A stretch of 64,000 nt of DNA from Phallusia fumigata (taxonomy: Eukaryota; Chordata; Ascidiacea; Phlebobranchia; Ascidiidae), in NCBI GenBank assembly GCA_008931825.1, contig QXVZ01007322.1, positions 4,758 through 68,757 on the forward strand, written 5' to 3'. Every line of letters starts with the position of its first letter. Positions within the stretch are counted from its first letter, which is position 1. The position numbers and the translations under genes are program-made. Shown in pieces: positions 27,147 to 39,838 of the stretch. The notes under the pieces were generated by a model. It was not told where the DNA came from. It ran no database searches and saw only the letters and a program-made list of their open reading frames with translations.

Positions 27147-27691
27147 CTAGGCTTACCATATTTTTACAACCTAAAACCGGGACGCTTTTCAAACAAGCAG
27201 GCAAATAAGCGTTTTTTTCTGACATCCAACCCGAGCGTACAACCACCATGACTAATTTAATAAAAAATAGCTCGACAAAATTATTGGTACTGAAATCTGC
27301 AATTAATTTTTTTCATGTACAGGTAGTGTATTTTCGGTCATTCGTTAAGGGGATAATATACGTTATTAATAGGGATGTGGGTCAATTAACCACACCAGAT
27401 TATGGTTAACAGCTAAACAAAAACCNTCTAACATCCAACCCAAACGTACAACCACCATGACTAATTTAATAAAAAATAGCTCGACAAAATTATTGGCTCT
27501 GGCACTATTTTCGGTCATTCGTTAACTGGATAATATACGTTATTAATAGGGATGTGGGTCAATTAACCACACCAGATTATGGTTAACAGCTAAACAAAAA
27601 CCGGGACATTTTGGCTGACCGGGCGGGACGCCGGGACAAGGCGTTTAAACTGGGACAGTCCCGGCTAAAGCGGGACGTATGGTAAGCCTAG
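27147..27691. mobile_element. MITE with 14-bp terminal inverted repeats and internal tandem duplication
   Basis: The left end CTAGGCTTACCATA (27147-27160) is the exact reverse complement of the right end at 27678-27691. GGGACG/CGGGAC words follow each end. Total 545 bases with no transposase frame, so non-autonomous. Target-site duplication could not be fixed: the immediate 8-base flanks do not match, and the GCCTAG at both borders blurs the exact edge. The TIR style (TTACCATACGTCCCG-like) resembles hAT-type ends, but this is only a suggestion. Confidence 0.7.
27218..27602 (+). repeat. Direct tandem duplication inside the MITE
   Basis: Copy 1 is 27218-27425 (208 b) and copy 2 is 27427-27602 (176 b). 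Both begin TCT(G/A)ACATCCAACCC and end in AGCTAAACAAAAACC. They differ mainly by about 32 bases in the middle, replaced by a short unlike stretch. The single ambiguous base of this region, N at 27426, lies exactly at the junction. Confidence 0.85.
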
Positions 27692-28354
27692 CTATGCCCC
27701 AACCCGAAATTTAAAAATTGTACATTAAGGTGGGCTACTGCTAGAAAAAAAATCTTGAACGTTTACGTGAGTTAGATTACTTCCCCCCAAAAAAATTCGC
27801 GGTCGTTCGCAACACCGCAATTGTTTTTTTATTGAGCTAAATAATTAATCATGCGTGCGGCAAAATTGAACAGTTTTAATCAGAGACTACTAGATAGCAG
27901 TTTCTGTGTTAATCATGTCAATGTAACTAATGAACGCAATGCAGGTTAAGCTCTACATTTAAATGCGAAAACACGGTGGTGGAAATCGTCATTGACAAAA
28001 AGATACCCGATTGGTTTTCACCCGAAAATCAGCATCAGGAATTTAACCTTACCTTTTAACTTAGTTAAACCATACTCGCATGAGTATACTACGGTTAAAC
28101 CAGAGACTACTAAATATTTAGTAGTCTCTGGTTAAACAATTCGAAAATCTCAAAACAAAAAAAATTGTACACGCGTCATTATTATAAAACGTTTAGAACT
28201 GCAAGTTGCCACTTTCTACCGAAGCAGGTTAAAGTAGGGAAACCACCATGTACTTACGTGTTCACGATAAAGTAGGCATTGAACTGTTTTGAGTTAACAT
28301 CTGAATAAGCCACCAAATTACCCAAACAAGGACTACAAAAACAAATTGTGCACC
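27692..28354. other. TMEM167A upstream region with a perfect palindrome
   Basis: About 660 bases before the TMEM167A start with no coding sequence recognised. It contains the 36-base palindrome listed separately and a partial copy of its arm near 27882-27892. Confidence 0.5.
28098..28133. repeat. 36-bp perfect palindrome
   Basis: Arm AACCAGAGACTACTAAAT followed immediately by its reverse complement, without a spacer. It can form a cruciform or RNA hairpin. A core piece of the arm, CAGAGACTACTA, recurs near 27881-27892. It lies about 220 bases upstream of the TMEM167A start codon. Confidence 0.9.
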
Positions 28355-29126
28355 ATGGTGAGTAGATAATGTGAATGTATTATTCTGTAACCTTGGTTAT
28401 TGGTCGCAAATTACGATTTTGTTAAGTGCTTGATTGTTTATTTCAGGTTGCAATCTTCAACTTTCAAAGTATGTTGGCGGTTGTATTATTATCGATTTGT
28501 ACGTGTGCATATATCAGGGCTATGGCACCAAGTTTACTGGACAAAAACAAAACGGGTTTTCTGGGAATATTTTGGAAATTTGCTAGAATTGGTAAGTTAC
28601 TAAATTTTGGTCTCTGTGGATAATACTGTTACCTATTTAATTGTTTAAATGCATAACAACTGTGTGGCAATTACCAGTTTTGCAAGAGTTAAGTTTATTT
28701 CGCATGTGACAACAATTGCATCGAAACTGATCTGCTTGCATTCAGAGACACAGAACAGGGGATTTGAAGCAATAATGCCCTGGTCATAAGGTGTTTTTCA
28801 TAAAAGCAAAAATCATGTTTGCCGCGTGCAATTTATTAAAAATATGGGATAATTAATGAAATGACATTGAAAAATTTACAAATTTTGCATTTTGCCGTGT
28901 AGTACAAACATATATGAGTACTTTCCCCCAATTCTAATCTAAAGTTATGTTTCTGTGTTCACTAATCGTGCCTTGCGATTAAACCTTTAGCACCAACCAT
29001 TTGACATCATTCCTAACATACATTTGGTCTCCTAAATAATGGCTTTTTTGTATTTTAGGTGAGCGATTAAGTCCATATGTCGCTCTGTGCTGCCTAGCAA
29101 TGGGATTAAGCGTTCTATTTTGGTGA
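28355..29126 (+). CDS. TMEM167A: Protein kish-A (TMEM167A)
   Basis: Three exons encode 71 residues: 28355-28357 (the ATG alone), 28447-28591 and 29059-29126, total 216 bases. The protein starts [20 protein letters not shown] after the Met and contains [29 protein letters not shown]-like and [17 protein letters not shown] blocks. This is nearly collinear with human TMEM167A (72 residues) and clearly closer to A than B. Two hydrophobic segments bracket a polar loop. Kish is a small Golgi/early secretory pathway membrane protein needed for constitutive secretion. The start codon is cut from the rest by an 89-base intron with donor GTGAGT. Confidence 0.97.
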
Positions 29127-29326
29127 CAGTCTCATTTCTCAAGAACTGTTGCTGTTCCCTTCCTATTATTTGTGCCCAAAATGCTCTCCTTTCGCAAACC
29201 AATTTGGGCAGTCAAACTCTTTCAACATTATATTTCTTCATAATACCAGATGAAACATTGTAGAGAATCTTTTTGTTTTACATATATGTATTGTCTATAT
29301 GTTTCTTAACTGTATTTTTGTTTGGT

Positions 29327-29332
29327 TTTATT
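29327..29332 (-). terminator. Likely poly(A) signal of PSMA7
   Basis: TTTATT on the plus strand reads AATAAA on the minus, 250 bases past the PSMA7 stop. If used, the 3' UTRs of PSMA7 and TMEM167A overlap by roughly 100 bases. Confidence 0.5.
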
Positions 29333-29420
29333 CACAAGTAACAGTTTCACCAATGTTTAGGAAACAGATCGCATGTTACCGTTGCTTTAGTTTGCTGTTC
29401 AGTTGCGCATGTTTCTTGTC

Positions 29421-29426
29421 AATAAA
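29421..29426 (+). terminator. Poly(A) signal of TMEM167A
   Basis: AATAAA about 295 bases past the stop; a long 3' UTR by the standard of this window. Confidence 0.65.
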
Positions 29427-29582
29427 ATTGGTGCAATGATCTGAATTTCATCATTTCTCCTTGCTAAAGTATTTAAACACAAAAATCAGTTTCAGGTTTT
29501 GTAGCAACATCACAAATGAACTTTCACAAAAAAATGTTGAGCAGCAACAGGCATTTGAAACGGGAACAATCTAGGGTGGAAG

Positions 29583-31942
<2,360 letters not shown>

Positions 31943-33010
31943 TTACAGTTTCACGAATGGCAATCTATTAAAAATATCGCGGTAAGGGGTTTTTGATGCA
32001 TTAAGTGGAATCGGAATTTTAAATAATTGTCTTGCTTTTCTAGACTGCAATAAAAGTGATTGCAAGACACCATATACACTTGAATAAGTCCAATACAAAA
32101 CAACTCCTGCTGGCATTTGACAGGCAACCGGCAGCAAAATAACCGACAGGCCACGTACGGTGTAAACCAAAATCTTTGAAAACCCCTGTAATGGAGTTTT
32201 CCCATCACCACGATATATCTCAATTACTGACAGATTTGCAACACAGAAAAGCACAGGTAGAATAAAATATGGATCTGGTGCACAAAGATTTGAAAACCAC
32301 AAACAACCTTCAGTTGATAATTGACCTGCAACAGACAACTGCTCCATGCTTGGTTGGCCAACACTTGGCAAACTCATAGTTAAATCTCTCATAGAAATTG
32401 ATAACGACATCCACAAAGGAATCTGTACCCAAGGCAGAAGGTATCTACGAAATACTCCTGGCACTTCATGCTTTTGAAATACATTTTTTTGGTGTCTCGA
32501 CAAATTAGCACGGTACTGCATGTACACTGTCTTTTCATCCCAATTAAATTTTTTCTTTGCCACTTGAACTTCTTTTTTGAGTTCATCTTCAATTTTTTGA
32601 AGTAACGGCATTACTTTGCTGTGTTTAGCAATACTTCGCAACTGTATTACCATCAATGGGGTCATTATCAAACTCCGCATGGCAAATGTACAAACAAGGA
32701 TCGATAACCACCAGGGTGCGCCAGTCAGGTCATGCACAGTGGTTAAATACCATTCAAATGATTGAATCCAATTGGAGTCTGCTATCCATTGGTAAAAGTT
32801 TTCAAAAGAACTAGGATCTGCAAATTTTCCATAATCCGAAGGCAAATTTGTGTCACTATATTGTCTTATACATGTTTTTGGTGTTTGAATCTTATGTAAA
32901 GGCAAGTTTGCCAGTAAAACAGGTTGCACATAATTGGCAAATACTGTAGCATGTTTTGAAAAAATACGCTGACAACGAAAACTAGAAATTCGCAACATAT
33001 TTTTTGACAT
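31943..33010 (-). CDS. COX18: COX18, Oxa1/YidC-family mitochondrial insertase, single exon
   Basis: An intronless frame of 355 residues (human COX18 333). It begins MSKNMLRISSFRCQRIFSK, a basic, Ser-rich, acid-free stretch typical of a mitochondrial presequence. The Oxa1/YidC domain (about residues 95-330) shows WWLSILVCTFAMRSLIMTPL, then MQYRANLSRHQKNVFQKH, LLPWVQIPLWMSLSISMRDL and the C-terminal MPAGVVLYWTYSSVYGVLQS, as in the family. Membrane segments alternate with a charged coiled region (residues about 140-165). COX18 translocates the C-terminal tail of COX2 across the inner membrane. It would be the first cistron of the COX18-PSMA7 pair and is divergent from NOL11. Confidence 0.95.
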   Translation of the reverse strand: MSKNMLRISSFRCQRIFSKHATVFANYVQPVLLANLPLHKIQTPKTCIRQYSDTNLPSDYGKFADPSSFENFYQWIADSNWIQSFEWYLTTVHDLTGAPWWLSILVCTFAMRSLIMTPLMVIQLRSIAKHSKVMPLLQKIEDELKKEVQVAKKKFNWDEKTVYMQYRANLSRHQKNVFQKHEVPGVFRRYLLPWVQIPLWMSLSISMRDLTMSLPSVGQPSMEQLSVAGQLSTEGCLWFSNLCAPDPYFILPVLFCVANLSVIEIYRGDGKTPLQGFSKILVYTVRGLSVILLPVACQMPAGVVLYWTYSSVYGVLQSLLLQSRKARQLFKIPIPLNASKTPYRDIFNRLPFVKL

Positions 33011-33925
33011 GTTTTTTCTTCAAACAAGAAGCAATAGTCATGCTGCCTAAACCCCCTTTTTAAACAAAATTTAAACAAATGCTGCTTTATACACCAAAAA
33101 ATGATAAAAGGTAAATGATAATAACAAAGAAAACCACTCGAACAAACAACCACGCTGCAACTAGTGTTTAAGCGAATCACAGTTTTAATGCAAATAGTTA
33201 AATAGTACACTCGCACAACGCAATACGCTTAGCAAAAATTGCAGTTATACCGGTGTATTTCGGTAAAATAGCTGATACAGTACGTGATTAGTCATGCATA
33301 CAATTATCAAATCCATGTTGTCATGGTCCTTTTGATCCAGACCACTTTAATATTTTGAAAATATTTTCGTTTTTTGTTAGCAGTGCACATACATAGACAA
33401 TACATCGACTACATACACTGTGTCTATGTAGCATCTATGGCACATACATATACATAAATATATTTTGTCAGTAAATACTAATTTTCCAAGTGACAAATTC
33501 AATCAGTCACACACATTACCTGATAAGCGCAAGCGAGAAATCTGTACGTTTCTCAGGCGTTTGTAAGAAATAAAAATATATTCAACAAATCTATACACTA
33601 TAATTGTGTCGTTTACTTTACATCAGGTGTTCTCAAACAGAGGGGCGTTAAGGGTTCGCATGCGAGGCTTGAAAGTGTGACAAAAGTTTGAAACAAACTC
33701 GACTGAAAAATCTCCACAAAACCACGAATTTTACATTTGGTTTTAAAAAAACAGTCTCATCCTTTCCACTCATAAACTATGTTGAAAAAAACAAGGGGGC
33801 ACAAAAAGTTTGATCTTGTATGAATTTGATACGGTTCAGTGACTTTGCAGCACGCACGTGCTCATTGTAAATACGTCATTTTGTAACAATTGAGTACGAT
33901 TGGCAGTTGAATTGTTTTTGTTGCA
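33011..33925. other. Divergent intergenic region, COX18 / NOL11
   Basis: About 915 bases holding both 5' regions. It includes a CATA-rich stretch (33385-33470) and a hAT-like remnant (33624-33815). No exon recognised. Confidence 0.5.
33624..33815. mobile_element. Possible hAT-type MITE remnant
   Basis: The left edge CAGGTGTTCTCAAACAGAGG resembles the CAGNGGTTCTCAAACTGGGG ends common in animal hAT elements, and near 33793-33813 GGGGGCACAAAAAGTTTGA resembles the opposite end. The two ends pair only partly and no target duplication was found, so this is a decayed or chance resemblance. Confidence 0.35.
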
Positions 33926-36900
33926 ATGGCTTCATTTGGAAGCAAAGTCACGCTTTTACAAAAAACTTCGAACCGTCAATTCGTGGGAATATCATCTGAT
34001 AAACGCGGGGATAATGTGATATTAACATTTGACAACAATATCACGATTTACGATGTAAGAGTTGGCCTTCTGTAAAACTTTTTTTGTTAGTTTTGTGTTG
34101 ACCGTCGGTTGGCTCAACAATGCACATACTCATAATGAATTTACCTCGTTTTACTGCAGTTCAGATAAAACATGTTGTGTTGCGATTTTTTAGCTTTATG
34201 ACTTTGGTTTTGTTTAAACTCAACCCACAATTATGTGTTTAGCTGTTTCTTTCAACCCTTTTCTGGTATTTTGTTAGGTAATGTTTTTGTTTTAGACTAA
34301 GACACACTGTGAATCAATCACTTGTTTTTATGCCCAAAACTATAAAACTAATGTAAAAATTCTGTTTTTAGACATACAACAAGCGCGTTGTGCGATCATG
34401 GTCAGCAAGTAGAGGTCAAAAAATCACCTCACCAGCTATTTATAACAAAGAGGATGATGAATATGTTTTTGTAATCAATGGAAAAGTTATTCACACAAAC
34501 TCTGAAGAAAACTTTGATAAACTTGAAAAATTCACAGTAAGTACTTTTTTTTCAAATAGAAGCATTAGTTAAATTGTCTACACTTTGTTTCAATGATTTT
34601 GCTTTTTTTGTGGAAATAAAAACTTAAATTGAAAACTTTTTGCATAAAGGTTAGTTGTTCAATTCATTCCATCCTACCTGATTGCAACAATGAATCTTTG
34701 GTTGTGTTTACAAATGGACAAGTTCTTTTGCTGTCTAAAGTATTTGAGAACCCCAAAATTGATCCCGAACCAAACCCACATCTTTCTGAAAATGATCAAA
34801 TTGTTTATTGTCAAGTTTTTGAGATAAACAAACTATCTGTTGTCATACTTTTAAGCAAATCTACAACAGTAAGTTACTTTATATCAGTTGGTATATAGAG
34901 TAGGTACAACATCTGGTTTTGGTGCTCTTAAACAATAACCTATAAAATAAGAACCCTAAATTTTGGACAAAATTTATTTCTTTATTGCTAAGCAATCCAG
35001 GTATGTTATTTTTACCACAGAAACATTTTTTGACAATCACGAACACTTCGAACAGTGAAGAGAATATCAAATTACCTGTAGAATCTTCCAGCTATCAACT
35101 CTGTGGTTCTTGCTTTCATGCCACAGCTGACCAGGATGTTGTTTTTGTTAGCTTATGTAAGTGTCAAAAACATAGTCTCTCATAAAGTATTTGTTGGGTG
35201 CATAAATCTTTCATGTTTAATCTAGGGGACAATGGAAGGGTTTGCAAGTCTTTGATTACATCACAAACTTTGCTTACAAAGACAATTGATTTTACAAGAG
35301 TTGCAAATGTTGAACTTTTACAGGTAAAATGCTGTATACTTATACTTACATTACCTACACAAAACATAATAAGTGTTGGAATGTAATTGTATCCTCCTTG
35401 GGCATATTTAAAGGTATGTTTTGTTACTTTTAGAATGTGTTTTTCACATTATTGTCTCCACTTACGGAAGAGCTGGTAGCAATTGTATGCCAGGAAAATA
35501 AAAGTGAGTTTCTGTGGATGTGTTTTTGTGTAAATTTATTAATAATGCACAAAACGATGTTTTCTTTGCATAGAGACTTGTATTGCCATGTATGATCTTC
35601 AGTTCGGAATGTGCCATGAAAAAATATTTAATGTGTCACAAAATCTACAGGTAAATACAATCCTTTGTGCAATATGGATAGAATGTTGCCAATGCAAATT
35701 TTTTGAAATTAGTTTTAAATGTTAAAAAGGAAATGCAAGTAATAATGGGTTTGCCTTTACTTGGTAGTATATGATTTTTCTTCTTCAAAGATTCAAACTT
35801 TAAAAGACCAACTTGTGCTGATTGAGAATGGATGTATTTCAAGCATATCTTTTAAAACAAATCCAATCAACCTGATGTCAGCCTACAAAAGAGAAGCCAA
35901 TAGTTCCTTAAACCTATCAAATCAAGTTTCTTGGTCAACAGATGCATCAAAGGTTTTTCTAGTTTACAATTTTAATTTAATTTAGTTTCAATTCTATTTT
36001 AATAATTCCTCCCCCTCTGTTTCATTGTTTGTATATCCACTTAATTGAATGGTTTTAAACTAACATACTTTGCAGGTGTTGGAAACTAAAAAATCAGTAG
36101 AAAAGCACACTGAAATCCTCATCAAAGTAAGTGTTTAATTTAGGGTTAAATGTAAGCAAATGTATTGTTTGGTTCAAGAACCCTATGACCATTAACCAAC
36201 AAATATTTACTCAACATCTGGATTTTTTTATTGTTGCAAGAGCTCTGAAAACTCACAGTTGTTGAAATCATGGAAAGCTGTTTGGAAATCCCAGAATGAG
36301 TCACAGCAAAAGGTGTTCGCTCTGTCTCCTATCGTTTCACAACTTCTAAGTCGAATTACTGATGAGAAACTTTGGGTTCCTGAGTTGATTGAAATTATTC
36401 TTTTAACTGGATTCATTAGCTCAAGGTATTGATAGTAGTGTTTGTAGGATTTAACATCATTTTGCTTTTTTCAATTTTAAGTTGGATTAAACCCTGGAAT
36501 AAAACAGTTTTTAAAAAATGTCCCAATGTGATTAATTGCTTTTGTTAAACAAAGCATTTTTTTTTTCTTTTCAGCTCTTGTCCCCAGCTGGTTCAGCAAG
36601 TTCTGAAACATAAAGATCTTCCCCTTCTCTCAGTTTGTTTAAAGAAACTTCAAAATATTTCTGAATCTGATCTTGTTTCATGTTTGGATTTCTTTATAAA
36701 GTGGGATATGTTAAAACTATCTTTTTAATTTGTTTATTAACCAACCATTGACAATAGCAAAACATATGTTAAGATGTTCTATATCTTTTGTGGTTTCCAG
36801 AACAGAAAAATGGAAAGTAACAGCAATGGACCATCAGCAAGAAGAATTTCTGTATCCTTAATTTTATAAATGTGCTGTTGCTGCCAAGTATAATAATTGA

Positions 36901-39140
36901 TAATGTAATATGTTTCTGGCCAATACAAAATACAAACATGGGATGCCCCAGTAATGTAAAGCAATACCTTTCTTTGCACAGTTGCTTTAATGTGCATAAA
37001 TGATTTTACCCCACATTCACTATGGTCTTGTTCTGGTTTGCAGTTATTAGTCCCTTTTTTGCTGAAATATTGCATATTTTTCTGACAAGCATTATTTGTC
37101 AAAACACGTAAGTAATATTAGTTATTGGTAAAATCAATACTTGAAGCATAATTGCAATCTCCTCTTCTCCTTAACTTTTTACTGCCGGTATAGTGAAATG
37201 ATTCTATCCCTGCCATACAATGAATCCAGTATGCGAGACGCACTCAGAGCCTTGCCTTTCACAAAAATTGTGGTAAGTCTGTTAGTTTATTGACACTAAT
37301 TATGGGTCCCCTTCCTGAAAGGGGACACATATTGTTTTCACTGTGTTTGTTTTTGTTTTTTTTTCTTTTTTTTTCCCTGCAGCTTGTCCACGCCCTTTTG
37401 GCATGAAATGTTTGATGGATTCCCCCCCCCCTTTCACAGCTGGTAGATATGGTCATGGCGATGTGCCATTCATTTCGATTGACTTCTTAGCCCCAAGGGT
37501 TACCCCGCTAGCCCCCAAAAGGGTGAAATATTTCCTTGCACTATGTCTATGCACTTTGGCATNNNNNNNNNNNNNNNNNNNNNNNNNNNNNNNNNNNNNN
37601 NNNNNNNNNNNNNNNNNNNNNNNNNNNNNNNNNNNNNNNNNNNNNNNNNNNNNNNNNNNNNNNNNNNNNNNNNNNNNNNNNNNNNNNNNNNNNNNNNNNN
37701 NNNNNNNNNNNNNNNNNNNNCCAGCAGTTACCCCACTAGCCCCCTAAAATGTGTAATATTATTAAACAATGTCCAAACTTGATGTAACTTGGACAGTTTG
37801 TAGAACATGTCTTTGTGGTGCACTATTTGCTTTGTTTATATCTATAGCCTGGACATGTTTTCTGAAAAACGCTGTATGTAGAACTTTGCATGTGTGGGGA
37901 CCCATGCGTTTCTGCCAGCAGAAACAATTATGTCATAAATAGCGCAGGTAACTATAAGACCCAATGTAATATAATGTGGGGAATATATCCTCTTTTAATA
38001 TCGGGTAATAGTGTATATAGAATGTCTATGTATGGTAAGCCACCCTTCTAGTTTTCAATGATATTTGAAAAACACCTACCTTTTCACAAATGTTTAGTTT
38101 TGTAAGTGTATAAAAACACTAAAAATAGTTTATAATGAATGAGTATTGAAGTATTTAAAACAAAATTTGCATCTACTTTCAGCATTAAAAGAAGTATAAT
38201 ATGATTAACATAAACACTCGCGTTTTCAGGTTTTTCTTGAAGCTCTTAATGTAAGGTTGGGCAAATATTCCTTGAAGTCTGAAGAAAAAGCAGTTTCCTT
38301 TGACCAGGTAAAACACCTTGTTTTGTGCTCATTCAAACATTAAGTGGAAATATTTGTTTAAAATTGTTGATGAGAATAAGCTTCTGTTTGTGCCTCAACA
38401 AAAAAGTTGTCATTTAAGCTATGTCAGCTCTTTAAGGTTGCAAAACTAACCTTCCCCAGATGCCTTTTGTTCTTGCCTTAAAATTTTGGCAACAGAAAGA
38501 TTCTGTTGCTAAAGCTGTGCAATGTAAGTGTTTTAACATTTATGTGTGATTAGCACCGGCCATATGTGTGCACAGTAAAGACTTAGGTGATGCTGGATTT
38601 TGGTCATTCTCTTTAAAACTGACTATTGATATTTTGTTTTGCAGGTTATAAGTTGGGTTTGTTTGTTGCTGGATGCTCACTTTGCACAAATTGTTGTTTC
38701 TCCTGAATCTTGGGAAGCGTTAGTGAAATTGCAAGAAACTGTCAATACCCAGGTAACATTAAAGTAAAAATGCAAGTATTGAACAAATAGATAACAAATT
38801 GATCGAGTTGGAACATGACCATCATAAAATTGGTCATACATTCCAAGTCTTTTAATTGCAACTTTCTTAATTTTGTGATATCGGTTTTGTTGGAAAAACT
38901 CTCAAAACATTGTATCTTTGCAAATCAACTAGCTTTTAATTGAAGCAGCACCTTTTTATTTTTGATTTTCCTTTGTTTGTTAGATTCAATTGTTACAAGG
39001 CCATTGCAACTGTTTTTTAGGTTGAAATCTTTCAGGAAATTAATGAAATCAACATTTTGTTGACAAAATTCCAGGAATCGTTCCGAAGATCGCGAAAACC
39101 AAATCGATTTACGTATAGAATTGAACAATGGACGATATAG
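33926..39140 (+). CDS. NOL11: Nucleolar protein 11 (UTP-A/t-UTP-associated)
   Basis: Sixteen exons, all in phase, encode 617 residues (human 719): 33926-34054, 34372-34536, 34650-34868, 35021-35156, 35226-35323, 35434-35503, 35574-35650, 35791-35952, 36076-36126, 36241-36425, 36575-36700, 36801-36851, 37194-37272, 38230-38307, 38645-38752, 39021-39140. The N-terminal half is a beta-propeller-like region (VRSWSASRGQKITSPAIYNK against human LGSWSVKQGQIITCPAVCN). The C-terminal half is helical (SWVCLLLDAHFAQIVVSPES against [20 protein letters not shown]), ending TYRIEQWTI. NOL11 acts in the small-subunit processome for 18S rRNA maturation and rDNA transcription. The donor at 35953 (GTTTTT) is weak. 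The intron 37273-38229 contains a repeat and an assembly gap. Confidence 0.93.
37302..37905. repeat. Interspersed repeat with inverted ends, in NOL11 intron
   Basis: It opens with ATGGGTCCCC (37302-37311) and closes with GGGGACCCAT (37896-37905), exact inverted copies. Just inside the left end GTCCCCTT-CCTGA-AAGGGGAC forms a stem-loop, followed by long T runs. Just outside the right end TTTCTGCCAGCAGAAA is another small hairpin. The same left end occurs inverted at window position 1-64. TACCCC(G/A)CTAGCCCC recurs on both sides of the N gap. I recall no family name; it is non-coding, with a true length hidden by the gap. Confidence 0.65.
37563..37720. other. Assembly gap (158 N)
   Basis: A run of unknown bases inside the repeat in a NOL11 intron. 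The flanking similarity (CTAGCCCC on both sides) suggests a tandemly repeated interior that the assembly could not resolve. Frames running through it carry no information. Confidence 0.95.
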
Positions 39141-39141
39141 G

Positions 39142-39157
39142 AATAAAGTTTTTTATT
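39142..39157. terminator. Back-to-back poly(A) signals, NOL11 (+) and possibly INPP1 (-)
   Basis: AATAAA at 39142-39147 begins 2 bases after the NOL11 stop. TTTATT at 39152-39157 reads AATAAA on the minus strand, facing INPP1. Together they form a near-palindrome GAATAAAGTTTTTTATTC. Another minus-strand AATAAA lies near 39374, so INPP1 may end earlier. Confidence 0.5.
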
Positions 39158-39188
39158 CAAATCCTCTTTTGTGAGTACAGTGCCAACA

Positions 39189-39552
39189 ATGAATAGTGAA
39201 GATGATAAAAATATACAGAGTGGAACAAATGACAACACCAGACCAGAATTAGGTGTACCTTTGTGGTCTCACCACGAACTTAGCAAGGGTCAGTTAACTA
39301 TTGATATCTTTAAATATATTAAAAATAAAATTAAAAGTGTAAACTGCAAAGACAATTTAATAAAATTGCTCGGTTATTTTATTGAAAAATAAGATAAAGA
39401 CCCTAGGGTTGTGCTTTCAAAATCACTTGAGTACCTCTTAAAAAACAAAATCTTACTTTCTAGGCAATATATTGCACAATTTTGTTAGGGACAAGTTGCA
39501 ATAGATGATGAAGACTGTGCTGCAGAAACAGCTCAAAAAATGAAATTTACAG
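39189..39552 (+). pseudogene. Unrecognised ORF with in-frame stops downstream of NOL11
   Basis: From ATG 39189 a 67-residue frame runs to TAA at 39390-39392. The same frame then stays protein-like (DPRVVLSKSLEYLLKNKIL; AIDDEDCAAETAQKMKFTDF) across two further TAG stops up to about 39562. A pyrimidine tract and TACAG at 39176-39180 precede it, so it might be, or have been, a second cistron behind NOL11. I do not recognise a family. It could equally be chance in the 3' flank of INPP1, which lies on the other strand. Confidence 0.3.
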
Positions 39553-39838
39553 ATTTCTGTTAGACAGCATTAAATAGCTACAAAAACAAGCACACGGTGT
39601 GAAATTATAAACATACAAATGTAAAAAACAAAAGTAGTTAGATAATTAGAAATACATATTTACTTATCACAGAGCATTTACGAAAGGTAATGAAACTACA
39701 TAATCTCAGTGAACTAAACCAGAACTAAAACTACAATTCATAAACAAATACCTTCTTAATTGTTGACTCTTAATTGAAGAAACAAATATACAAAAATTTT
39801 AAAAATTGTGCAAACTACAAAAAACACAGAAATTAGTT

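Noticed and set aside
37343-37782. Long frames through the N gap in the NOL11 intron
   Set aside because: They exist only because unknown bases contain no stops, and they lie in a repeat.
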